Shown one piece after another: positions 9,180 through 16,608 of a DNA stretch of 64,000 bases. A model generated the notes under the pieces. That model had not been told where the DNA came from. It saw only the letters and a list, made by a program, of their open reading frames with translations, and did not search any database. The stretch is from Pegethrix bostrychoides GSE-TBD4-15B (lineage in GTDB: Bacteria; Cyanobacteriota; Cyanobacteriia; Elainellales; Elainellaceae), in contig JAHHHV010000085.1 in the NCBI GenBank assembly GCA_019359155.1, positions 1-64,000 of the forward strand, given 5' to 3'. Position numbers and translations under genes: made by a program. How positions within the stretch are numbered: the stretch's first letter is position 1; each line of letters begins with the position of its first letter.

Positions 9180-9308
9180 CTAAAAGGACGGTCGATTGCC
9201 TTTGTTGAGAATCACAATTGCCTTGTCAATATCACGACTCTTGATGCCCCTGACCGCAATCAGGATGGCTTTGATCAGCGCAACTTCGTCGTCGGAAAGT
9301 GTAACCAT
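9180..9308 (-). CDS. Small hypothetical protein (42 aa), divergent from the RHH gene
   Basis: ATG at 9308, stop at 9180. It encodes MVTLSDDEVALIKAILIAVR followed by a basic tail. The frame reads as two amphipathic helices. It is divergent from the ribbon-helix-helix gene across a short region carrying CGTAAA repeats. I do not recognise the family. It could be a toxin-like or accessory peptide of that gene, or chance. Confidence 0.35.
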   Translation of the reverse strand: MVTLSDDEVALIKAILIAVRGIKSRDIDKAIVILNKGNRPSF

Positions 9309-9387
9309 ATCGCTAAAACCTCTTGTACTAAAGAATCCTCAAGACCTAGCTCGCTAAATCTTGCTGATTTTATTTTACAGTAAACCG

Positions 9388-9411
9388 CGTAAAGTCGTAA
9401 AGACGTAAAAT
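9388..9411. repeat. Three CGTAAA iterons on an 8-bp period (candidate operator)
   Basis: CGTAAA at 9388-9393, 9396-9401 and 9404-9409, each exactly 8 bp apart, with a weaker AGTAAA just before. They sit directly upstream of the RHH protein gene. Arrays of short direct repeats are typical operators for ribbon-helix-helix autoregulators; assignment to this protein is inference. Confidence 0.6.
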
Positions 9412-9428
9412 CGCAAGGTTGTTCAGCC

Positions 9429-9668
9429 GTGCGAGAAAATGAAGCCTGCTGCATTGACAGATCGCAAGTGGCTAAGGACAACAAGCGCAAACCAGAGGTA
9501 AGAGCATATGTCGATGAAGACTTGGATCGATTGATCAAGACGATCGCTAGCCTGAAGGGAATCTCTATCTCTGAATTGCTGAATCAGGCGATAGAGAATT
9601 ACTTGCAGCTTCCAGACGTGCAAAAGCTAGTCGAGAGACATCGACTGGATGAAATTGAGGATGAGTAA
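9429..9668 (+). CDS. Ribbon-helix-helix (CopG-like) DNA-binding protein
   Basis: The body is a short N-terminal strand (KPEVRAYVDEDLDRLIK) followed by two helices with ISISELLNQAIENYLQL, the standard layout of CopG/Arc-type RHH repressors and antitoxins, then an acidic tail. The GTG at 9429 gives 79 aa. A second GTG at 9468 gives a 66-aa protein starting MAKDNKRKPE, which fits the family better because residues 1-13 look non-conserved. No toxin gene follows downstream, so it may be a free-standing repressor or an orphan antitoxin. Confidence 0.7.
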   Translation: MRENEACCIDRSQVAKDNKRKPEVRAYVDEDLDRLIKTIASLKGISISELLNQAIENYLQLPDVQKLVERHRLDEIEDE

Positions 9669-9776
9669 ATTCTAGTTTCGCTTGAGCACGGCGAGGATTG
9701 ACGTGACGAAAGACTTGTTTGCTAATTGAGAGATCTGAAATCTGACTGTAATAGCCAGAGAGCCGAGCTACTTCAA

Positions 9777-11054
9777 CTAGACTGCTTCAGGCTCATCTCG
9801 AACCTTGAAGTACCAGTACAAGTTTGCGACAGCCATATTTGACATCTGATTAAGGTTTGAGGCTGTCAACGCCTTATGACCAGCTTGAGTTGCCTGCTGA
9901 CTAATGTAAGTTTCTGGTTCAGATCGCAGCTCAGGCTTTAGTAGAAATCGCAGCTGATCTTGTAGAGAATCAGGATGAGATTTTGACTGTAGATCTTCGT
10001 ACTGTGTTTGTTCAGAAGGTATCTCTAGATGTTCTAGCACTGAACTGGCGTCTGCTTTTGAATGGCTAAAATCAGCACTTTGCAGAAGCTGAAGTTCAGA
10101 TTGAGGAAGCAGTCGCAGCCAATCAACCTGATTTTGCCACATGCTCAAAACTGCCAAATCCTGGTCGTGAACTCGGGTAATCTCAGGGAATAGGAGATTT
10201 AATTCTTGTTCAGATTCACAGCGGTCAACAATAGCCAAAGCATCGGTAAGAATTCTCTCTTGAAGTTGGGCAAGACAATGACTTAGTGCCTCCGGCTCAT
10301 TTTGTAGTTGGTAAATTAGAGCGATTGTCTGTTCAATTACCCAAGCACATTCCAGCCGCCGGAGTTGTCCTGCTGCACAAGTTTCTTCGAGCAGGTGAGG
10401 GTTGCGATAATCAGCTAAAGCTTCCATCAAAGTTTGTTTTGCGTTTGCCAAATCGGTATTTCTGATGCTCAAGTCATCGCACAGCATTGCCACTTTAAGC
10501 AGTCTCGTAGCCTCTAAAAATTTTCCATAAGCTTGAATGAGTATGAGGCGATGCTGCTCGAATTTAATGTCTTTAGCAACTTCTTCAATACGTCGAATGA
10601 TCTCAGCGCCTTGACTACTAAAAGCTTTCTTCAAGTCAAAAAAGCCTTCTTTAACTTCCAGTCTCAGATGCTTCACGTCTTCTCTCAGCTTTAGAATTTG
10701 CCGTAAGCTGACTGCTGAGATGGCCAAATTTGCGGCCACACCCACACCAATCACAGCCGTAGTTGCCTGGAGAACGCTCAGACTTGTCTGGAGTGATTGA
10801 ATTCCGGCCTGGGTTGCTTGGAAGCCTTGATTCACCTGATACATTTGCGCTCCATTCATGCCAAGCTGAACCGGAGTCGTGATCGGATTGAAGGGAACAC
10901 CGTTATTCCTCACAATTCCTACAGCATTACCAACAAATTGCCCGGTGGCGCTGTCTCTAGCCAAGCCTAATGGGACACCAGCGGCATTAAAGACCTGTGC
11001 ATACTTACCAGCAGCTAGACCAGCCTCGACCAAAGGCGGAAATTGGAACAGCAT
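9777..11054 (-). CDS. Uncharacterised membrane-associated coiled-coil protein, divergent from a dynamin-like GTPase
   Basis: 425 residues, family not recognised. Residues 1-80 are a proline/glycine-rich head (GVPFNPITTPVQLG). About 85-120 is a hydrophobic stretch (TAVIGVGVAANLAISAV) that could span or insert in a membrane. About 120-165 is a charged coiled coil (LREDVKHLRLEVKEGFFDLK). The rest is a long helical domain, leucine- and glutamine-rich, with no catalytic motif I can see. The gene is AT-richer than its core neighbours and shares a 150-bp divergent promoter region with the TerB-dynamin gene, so joint regulation is likely. A membrane partner or effector of the GTPase is a reasonable guess, not a demonstrated role. 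Confidence 0.75.
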   Translation of the reverse strand: MLFQFPPLVEAGLAAGKYAQVFNAAGVPLGLARDSATGQFVGNAVGIVRNNGVPFNPITTPVQLGMNGAQMYQVNQGFQATQAGIQSLQTSLSVLQATTAVIGVGVAANLAISAVSLRQILKLREDVKHLRLEVKEGFFDLKKAFSSQGAEIIRRIEEVAKDIKFEQHRLILIQAYGKFLEATRLLKVAMLCDDLSIRNTDLANAKQTLMEALADYRNPHLLEETCAAGQLRRLECAWVIEQTIALIYQLQNEPEALSHCLAQLQERILTDALAIVDRCESEQELNLLFPEITRVHDQDLAVLSMWQNQVDWLRLLPQSELQLLQSADFSHSKADASSVLEHLEIPSEQTQYEDLQSKSHPDSLQDQLRFLLKPELRSEPETYISQQATQAGHKALTASNLNQMSNMAVANLYWYFKVRDEPEAV

Positions 11055-11164
11055 ATTTTCACATGATAGGCAAAGTAATTACCTCTAGCTTAAATTAGAT
11101 ACTTCATGAAGATAACCGTATTTTCTCGGTGAAGGTTGTGAACTTCAGCAATGCTCTGGGTACA

Positions 11165-11188
11165 TTGAACATAATAAATGTCTATTAT
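11165..11188 (+). promoter_or_regulatory. AT-rich dyad in the divergent promoter region
   Basis: ataata (11171-11176), six bases, tattat (11183-11188) is an inverted repeat centred between the two divergent genes. TATTAT is a plausible -10 for the dynamin gene, whose ATG is 17 bp on. The upstream TTGAAC is only 12 bp from it, too close for a normal -35. Confidence 0.3.
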
Positions 11189-11204
11189 TTCTCTCCCAGC
11201 TTAA

Positions 11205-13751
11205 ATGGATACCTCCCTAATCAGTGCTAATACGGTCGAACTCCTATCGCACCTCACGGGGCAAACCTTGCGAAAAGAAGACCTCACGCCTCCTATTGTC
11301 TTTCTCTCGCCGCTTATTACGGTGCTGACAGGTGTAATGTTTGCCGATAAGACCATCACTGATGAAGAAAAACAGCAATGGCAACAGACCATCAAGAAAT
11401 TCCTACCCTCAGACAAAAATGTGGTGGCGTTCGCGCAAGCGCTAAGTCGAGGAGTTCGACAGCAGAAGATTTACATCAAGCGAGATGAGTTACTCAAGCT
11501 GACACAACCCCTGTCTGTAGCGGAACGTTTACTGCTGCTAGGTCTGGGATACGAAATGTCGGCAGCAGATGGGGAGGTAAGTGCAATTGAGAAGCAGTAT
11601 TTACAGCTGGTTGCCAAGCACTTAGAAATTGATATTAATCATCTAAGGGTCTTGGAAGCTGGATTCTCTCGACAAGCGGCTGATCTGGCTGCACTCTGCG
11701 AAGTGCGGTCACTTCTTGACCCGGCTCGCTTTCATGACCTAGATACAATGTTCGTCAATGCTGCGAATAGTTTGTTGGAGACATTACCTACTCAGCCGGA
11801 GGAGGTTGCCATTCAACAGAACCATGCTCCATCTTATGACCAATTAAGAGAATTTCAGAAACGCCAAAACCAACTCGTTAACTTGTTTCATCAACTCTAT
11901 CAAATTATTCAAACTTGCGTTGAAAATGGGCTTTTAGGCAATCATTTAATAGATGGAGTCAGCGCAGCCTCCGAAAAATTGCAGTCTCAGCGCTTTCGAG
12001 TAGCAGTAATCGGAGAGTTTAGTCAAGGAAAATCGACATTATTGAACGCTTTGCTTGGGGAAGAAATTCAACCCACCAGAGTAATTCCCTGTAGTGGAGC
12101 AGTGACAATTCTTAAATATGGCAGTAAGAAACGAGTCATCTGCCGTTACAAAGACGGGCGAGAGGAAGAAATTTCGACTCAGAGCTACAAAGACAAAGCT
12201 GCGATTCCTCGAGATGTTGCTCAAGGAAAGCGTGCAGAGAGCTTGGCTGATTCTGAAATTGACGAAATCATCTTTGAACATCCTGATTTGGCTCTATGTC
12301 AAAGCGGTGTAGAAATTGTTGATTCACCTGGTCTAAACGAACATCCTGATAGAACGGCTATCACGCAAAAACTCCTTAAAGACACAGATGCTGCCATTTT
12401 TCTCACTAATGCGACTCGCTTGCTTCCAGAAAAAGAAAAAGAATTGATTCAAGATATTAAAAGGAATCTGACTGGGGATAGTACAGCCCCTGCTGAGAAT
12501 CTTTTTATTGTCGTCAATTTCTTCGATCTCATTGACGAGGAAGAAGACCGCCATGATGTTGTTCAAAGGCTTGAGGGATTTGTCAAAGACGAAAATCTGC
12601 TAGATATATCGAGCAATCGTGTTCACTATATTTCTGCTAAAGCTTCATTAAAAGCCAGTTTGAAGCAAATTGAAGATGAATATCTTCAGGCATTTCGACA
12701 GTTTACACAGGCTATCGAAAACTTCTTGACGTTAGAGCGAGGTGCCTTGAAGATCGCTAAATCAAGTAAAAGTATCGAAACAATCGTCACAAATTCCTTA
12801 AACGGTCTAGCTCAAGCTGAGTCTTTTCTAAACGACAAATTAAAATTGTCTGAGACGGATAAGCAAAGGATTTTAGATCAAATTGGTGAAGCAAGTGGAC
12901 GCGATGTTAAAATCCGCCAACTGGCAGATAGCCTGAAAAAGCAGGCATTTGCTGAAACAACTAAATCTTGGAATGCATGGATTGAGAAGCTGCCAAAGCC
13001 GCTCAAAGTTAGAAGTTATCGCTGGCGTTCTAATCATGGTCCTATTTGGAGCCAGGATCAGTTGATTCAGGATTATGTTGATCAGTTTGTTAAAGATCTT
13101 TCGGATGAGATTGATGAATGGAGTAGAACACAATTTGCTGATATAATTCTCAAGCGCAATCTTGAGGTGATGGATTCAAGTATTTACATAGAGCTGGAAG
13201 CAATTCAATCTCAATTGAGCAAAATCGACTCACAGATCAATACAGATTTAAGTAGCCAACTCAATTTTACCATCGGTGGGATCCGTGATGACTTCGCAGA
13301 TGTTGGTGGTTTTCTTGGCGGTATTGGCGTGGGTGGAGCTTTGGCAGCTGGATTGCTCCTTTTCAATCCAATCGGAATAATCGGAGTGATCCTAAGTGCA
13401 GTAGTTGCCGCGGGAGCCGGTTCATTTGCATCTGGACTGTTTAATGCAGATGGTCTGAAAGAAAAAATAAAAAATAAAGTTATCGAACTAGGATTCCAGA
13501 AAATTAATGAGTCAATGCCAAAAGCTCTTGAGAAATTAGACGAAATAATTTCTTCAACATTTGAGAGCCGTGTTCAATCTGCTAGCCGAGTTATTTCAGA
13601 AGCTATTTCACTCTCTGAGAGTCTTTTAGAACAGCAAGAAAAATCTTATGCAGCGACTTTGGAACAGCGTGAACAACAAAAAGCGTTAATTGCTCAAAAT
13701 CGTCAGCAGTTGGAGCAGGTGAGGCAAGAAGTTAAAACTCTAGTTAACTGA
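11205..13751 (+). CDS. TerB-like domain fused to a dynamin-family GTPase
   Basis: 848 residues. Residues 25-165 look like a TerB/tellurite-resistance helical domain (LGYEMSAADGEVSAIEKQYL). From about 255 comes a dynamin-like GTPase: P-loop GEFSQGKST, switch I threonine within VIPCSGAVT, DxxG as VDSPGLNE, and NFFD in the place of the N/TKxD motif. Helical stalk segments follow. A strongly hydrophobic glycine-rich hairpin (about 690-750, GGIGVGGALAAGLLLFNP) resembles the membrane paddle or TM hairpin of bacterial dynamins. The end is a glutamine-rich coiled coil. Bacterial dynamin-like proteins remodel or hold membranes, some in stress or phage response. No N-terminal signal is visible. A decayed second 3' end lies 700 bp downstream. 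Confidence 0.85.
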   Translation: MDTSLISANTVELLSHLTGQTLRKEDLTPPIVFLSPLITVLTGVMFADKTITDEEKQQWQQTIKKFLPSDKNVVAFAQALSRGVRQQKIYIKRDELLKLTQPLSVAERLLLLGLGYEMSAADGEVSAIEKQYLQLVAKHLEIDINHLRVLEAGFSRQAADLAALCEVRSLLDPARFHDLDTMFVNAANSLLETLPTQPEEVAIQQNHAPSYDQLREFQKRQNQLVNLFHQLYQIIQTCVENGLLGNHLIDGVSAASEKLQSQRFRVAVIGEFSQGKSTLLNALLGEEIQPTRVIPCSGAVTILKYGSKKRVICRYKDGREEEISTQSYKDKAAIPRDVAQGKRAESLADSEIDEIIFEHPDLALCQSGVEIVDSPGLNEHPDRTAITQKLLKDTDAAIFLTNATRLLPEKEKELIQDIKRNLTGDSTAPAENLFIVVNFFDLIDEEEDRHDVVQRLEGFVKDENLLDISSNRVHYISAKASLKASLKQIEDEYLQAFRQFTQAIENFLTLERGALKIAKSSKSIETIVTNSLNGLAQAESFLNDKLKLSETDKQRILDQIGEASGRDVKIRQLADSLKKQAFAETTKSWNAWIEKLPKPLKVRSYRWRSNHGPIWSQDQLIQDYVDQFVKDLSDEIDEWSRTQFADIILKRNLEVMDSSIYIELEAIQSQLSKIDSQINTDLSSQLNFTIGGIRDDFADVGGFLGGIGVGGALAAGLLLFNPIGIIGVILSAVVAAGAGSFASGLFNADGLKEKIKNKVIELGFQKINESMPKALEKLDEIISSTFESRVQSASRVISEAISLSESLLEQQEKSYAATLEQREQQKALIAQNRQQLEQVRQEVKTLVN

Positions 13752-13811
13752 CGAAGAAGATATAGAACTATGGAAAGTGTTTTGTGTAAACATCATCTGC
13801 CATTCAAAATA
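13708..13811. repeat. Dispersed direct repeat, copy 1 (3' end of the dynamin gene plus flank)
   Basis: About 104 bp covering the last 14 codons of the dynamin gene and about 60 bp beyond. It is repeated with high identity at 14422-14527. Shared landmarks are QLEQ..RQE..TLVN-stop and the flank aaacatcatctgccattc. Confidence 0.9.
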
Positions 13812-13831
13812 GTGCTATCTATCCCTCTTCT

Positions 13832-14089
13832 GTGACTCTCGCTGAAGAAAAACTACTGGCACAAAGAGATCACTGGTTTAGAGAAAAGTCTGGCGAGGGC
13901 AGAAAAACGACTGAGGCAAGGAAAATGATTTTTAACATCGAACAGCCACTACAAGTCAATTCAACTCTGTCTACCCTACTGGCTGAGCTGGGAGAAGAAT
14001 GCGAGAAGGTTGTCTTTCTCCTGACTCACCTCAAATTTACTAATCTAACCGACGACCCGAAAGGCGGCATTTATCCTGTAAATAAGTGA
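13832..14089 (+). CDS. Small hypothetical protein upstream of DUF4926
   Basis: Up to 85 residues from a GTG at 13832. An ATG at 13925 with aaggaa just before it would give a 54-residue protein. The second half (ECEKVVFLLTHLKFTNLTDD) reads as genuine protein; the first third is basic and low in conservation signals. It ends 10 bp before the DUF4926 gene, so the two probably form an operon. I do not recognise a family. Pairing of two short genes in an accessory island suggests a toxin-antitoxin-like module, which is inference. Confidence 0.5.
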   Translation: MTLAEEKLLAQRDHWFREKSGEGRKTTEARKMIFNIEQPLQVNSTLSTLLAELGEECEKVVFLLTHLKFTNLTDDPKGGIYPVNK

Positions 14090-14099
14090 GGGACTAATT

Positions 14100-14348
14100 A
14101 TGGCACTCAAAGAATATGACGTTGTTGCTCTAACTAATGAGACTAATGAGATTCCAGCGATCCACAAAGAGACCAATCAACCGATTTTGCTTAGAAATGG
14201 GCAGGTTGGTACAGTGCTGATGAACTTCGACAATCAGGCTTACTTGGTTGATTTTGCCAATGTTCAAGGCGAAACTTACGCGATGGAAACTGTCCCTGCC
14301 ACACAACTCATGCTTCTGGCTTACGAGCCAGTTTCAGTTGAGAATTGA
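14100..14348 (+). CDS. DUF4926 domain protein
   Basis: 82 residues. The pattern YDVVALTNE, then LRNGQVGTVLMNFDNQAYLV, then ETYAMETVPATQLMLL matches DUF4926, a short beta-rich domain common in cyanobacteria and usually found beside another very small gene in toxin-antitoxin-like pairs. ATG start, 10 bp after the preceding small gene. Function is not established. A hicB remnant follows 12 bp downstream, so the locus has collected several such modules. Confidence 0.8.
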   Translation: MALKEYDVVALTNETNEIPAIHKETNQPILLRNGQVGTVLMNFDNQAYLVDFANVQGETYAMETVPATQLMLLAYEPVSVEN

Positions 14349-14360
14349 GACTTGGAGATA

Positions 14361-14420
14361 TGAAATATACAATTGTCATCCAATGATCAAATGAAGATGG
14401 CTATTTTGTTGGGTGCCTAA
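14361..14420 (+). pseudogene. hicB antitoxin remnant with an internal stop
   Basis: Reads MKYTIVIQ, stop TGA (14385-14387), then SNEDGYFVGCL. HicB antitoxins usually begin MKYTIVIQWS.ED.YFV..LPE, so the TGA replaces the tryptophan TGG. The frame ends abruptly where the dynamin 3'-end repeat starts, so only about 20 codons survive. No hicA is visible. Confidence 0.7.
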
Positions 14421-14421
14421 G

Positions 14422-14527
14422 CAATTAGAGCAGTTAAGGCAAGAAGCTGGAACCTTAGTTAACTGACAAAGCTCAAGATTAAAACTATGGGGAGTGTTTC
14501 GCGCAAACATCATCTGCCATTCAAAAT
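14422..14527 (+). pseudogene. 3' end of a second dynamin-like gene (direct repeat, copy 2)
   Basis: Encodes QLEQLRQEAGTLVN then TGA, against QLEQVRQEVKTLVN then TGA at the end of the intact dynamin gene. Homology continues about 60 bp past both stop codons. The rest of this second gene is missing and is replaced by hicB sequence. This fits deletion or recombination between tandem paralogues. Confidence 0.75.
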
Positions 14528-14700
14528 GGAACATCTAGTAAATCACGGTAGATACACAACTTGTATCCACCCGCACCATCCGGCTGAACTTGCAGCAGCA
14601 CGGGCGCAAGACTGCGATCGCGGCTATTGGAAAACTGTACCAGATCGCCAGAGCCAGCGGTCGAAAAGCTCGGATCTTGCCAAGCCTACTGAAGCCCGTC
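14522..14700 (-). pseudogene. Fragment of an unknown gene
   Basis: On the minus strand a coherent frame reads AWQDPSFSTAGSGDLVQF, then SNSRDRSLAPVLLQV, then QPDGAGGYKLCIYRD. It is preceded by an in-frame TAG and then by frame-shifted but similar-looking sequence (DNYPSAATV). The composition is that of a secreted or beta-rich protein. I cannot name the family. It has no start and no neighbours to explain it. Confidence 0.35.
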
Positions 14701-14763
14701 GCGACTGTTGCTGCGCTAGGATAGTTATCTAGCAAGACTGAATTCTTGGAAGGGATGGAACCC

Positions 14764-15169
14764 TATGGCCATTGATGACTATGACAGCGCAATCTCGCTG
14801 AGCCATCAGCTAGAGGCCAGTGGCCCTTTCAGGTACGTCCTGGCAAACCGCTGCTCAAGCTGATGCAAAACAAAGGTAAGCCGATGAGCTGAGCGCGACT
14901 ATGCGGTAGAAAAGGTGATGTACAGCGGGGATGAGGGTGGCATCGTCTGTATGCTCCAGGGTAAAGCAACAGATAAAGAGCTGATAGGCGCATCGCTGAC
15001 ACACCTAGTGATCGATCCAGGCCATCCCCTAGCCGAATCAGTCAGAGTTTATCAGCGACAGCGGACTCGTCGGTTGAGACAGCAAGAGCAGCGAGGCTTT
15101 GCCGCTCTAGTCAGCTCATCTGATTTGGCGGAGAAGAAAAGGCGAGGCGGTGGATTTGGGACTCGATGA
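14764..15169 (+). pseudogene. Frameshifted hypothetical gene
   Basis: Starts at an ATG with a reasonable upstream ggaagggatgg and reads MAIDDYDSAISLSHQLEASG, shifts frame (RPGKPLLKLMQNKGKP), then shifts again to an open frame from 14888: AERDYAVEKVMYSGDEGGIV followed by THLVIDPGHPLAESVRVYQR and a basic tail, ending at 15169. The three segments join into one plausible protein only if two frameshifts are allowed. The C-terminal part alone could still be expressed from GTG 14915 or ATG 14918. I recall similar SGDEGGI..CL proteins as conserved cyanobacterial hypotheticals, unnamed. Confidence 0.5.
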
Positions 15170-15213
15170 TGAGTGATCTATAGAGGTAGATTCATGTCTG
15201 ACAGCCTCAGAGG

Positions 15214-15345
15214 TTGTCGATCAACCCCCTCAATTCGCATCGGTTGCAGCTTGCCAAAAGCCCTAACCGCAATCGGAATACACCGCACAACCAGAACAAT
15301 AACAGCGGGTTTCGGGTTGTCTGTCTTCCCCTTGCACTCTTTAGC
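15214..15345 (+). other. DGR-like template/variable repeat or formylglycine-enzyme C-terminus remnant
   Basis: The + strand reads SPNRNRNTPHNQNNNSGF followed by RVVC. Asparagine-rich AAC/AAT runs ending GFRVV are the hallmark of template repeats, and of the C-type-lectin/formylglycine-fold variable regions, in diversity-generating retroelements. No reverse transcriptase or avd is visible nearby, and the upstream part of a target gene is absent. The frame continues to a TAG at 15469 but has no convincing start. Confidence 0.45.
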
Positions 15346-15452
15346 GCCAGAGTTAGTGAATGGGAATTTATCAAACGTGCCGCAGAAGAGTCTAGATCTG
15401 CTCCGGCGATGCTGGCATTTTGTAAAGCCAATCAGCATCCAAAAATCAAAAC

Positions 15453-15495
15453 GAGCCGGATGGTTTGGTAGGTTCGTCGAAGACTCATCCGGCTC
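15453..15495. repeat. 10-bp inverted repeat downstream of the DGR-like sequence
   Basis: gagccggatg (15453-15462) and catccggctc (15486-15495) can pair across a 23-nt loop. DGR variable regions are often followed by a hairpin, but those usually have very short loops, so the link is weak. It could equally be a remnant terminator. Confidence 0.5.
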
Positions 15496-15729
15496 ACCAG
15501 AACAGCAGATAGAAATAATTTCACATCCATAAGGGCATTTGGAGAACTGCGGGCTGGCACCATCGCTGCGGGCGTGGGAGCCAGCTTTGACATCCTGACG
15601 CACTCTCAGACTGAGAAGCAAGCAGTTTCGCTGAGCATTCCGATCCAAGATTTAGCTCAAGCGGGTAACGTTAGAATACAAGCCCCTGCTTGCTACAGCG
15701 CTCACCCACCGTTTGCCAGTCGATTGTCT

Positions 15730-16596
15730 ATGTCACTCCTGCTCAAGATTTCGCTGGGGCTGATTAGCCTTGCCATCGCCGCCTATCTCAGCGCCTGTCT
15801 GTGGCTTTATCTACGGCAGACTCGGATCATTTTTTTGCCCTCCGCCACGATTGAAACCACGCCAGCCGACTATGGCAACCGCTTCGACGACATTTGGATT
15901 CCCGTCGGCAGCGCGGGCGAAAAACTGCACGGCTGGTGGATTCCGGCCAGCGGCCCAGAGACAGCCGTCATCCTCTATCTGCACGGCAACGGTGCAAATA
16001 TTGGTGCGAACGCCGAGCAGGCCAATCGCTTTCGGCAAATTGGCCTTTCGGTGCTGCTGATTGACTATCGCGGCTACGGACGCAGCGCCGGATCTCCCAA
16101 CGAACAGCAAGTCTATGAAGATGCAGAGGCAAGCTGGCAATATTTGATACAGGCGCGGCAGGTGCAGCCCCAGCGGTTATTTCTGTATGGGCATTCGCTA
16201 GGCGGCGCAATTGCAATCCATCTGGCGCTTCAGCATCCCGACGCGGCTGGACTGATCGTGCAGGCTTCTTTTACCTCTATGCGCCAGATGGTGGACTACG
16301 AAATGCCACGCAGCATTTTCCCAATTGATCTGCTGCTCACCCAAAAATTTGACTCCATCAGCCGAGTCTCCGAGCTAAAAACGCCGCTGCTCTACATTCA
16401 CGGACTAAACGATCTGCGCGTCCCTGCCCTCATGAGCCAGCAGCTTTACGAAGCTTCCCCCGATCCCAAACAGCTCTACCTCGTGCCTGATGCCGGACAT
16501 AACAACGTCGCGCAGGTCGCAGGCATAGAATACCTGAAATGCATTCAGGAATTTGTGCAGCAAAATCTGGACAGAGCACCCATAACACTGCCCTAG
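15730..16596 (+). CDS. Alpha/beta hydrolase, membrane-anchored (BEM46/ABHD13-like)
   Basis: 288 residues from ATG 15730; the frame is open further upstream without a good start. An N-terminal hydrophobic helix (LLLKISLGLISLAIAAYLSA) anchors it. The fold signature follows: LYLHGNGAN oxyanion region, nucleophile elbow YGHSLGG, acid in HGLNDLRVP, and histidine in PDAGHNNV. This matches the BEM46/ABHD13-like serine hydrolase group. The substrate is not predictable. All catalytic residues are present. It converges with the large acidic protein gene, 12 bp away. Confidence 0.9.
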   Translation: MSLLLKISLGLISLAIAAYLSACLWLYLRQTRIIFLPSATIETTPADYGNRFDDIWIPVGSAGEKLHGWWIPASGPETAVILYLHGNGANIGANAEQANRFRQIGLSVLLIDYRGYGRSAGSPNEQQVYEDAEASWQYLIQARQVQPQRLFLYGHSLGGAIAIHLALQHPDAAGLIVQASFTSMRQMVDYEMPRSIFPIDLLLTQKFDSISRVSELKTPLLYIHGLNDLRVPALMSQQLYEASPDPKQLYLVPDAGHNNVAQVAGIEYLKCIQEFVQQNLDRAPITLP

Positions 16597-16608
16597 CTCC
16601 AGGCTGGT

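Noticed and set aside
15178-15648. Minus-strand frame of 156 codons across the DGR-like region
   Set aside because: Composition is random and it crosses the repeat-like sequence antisense; no motif.
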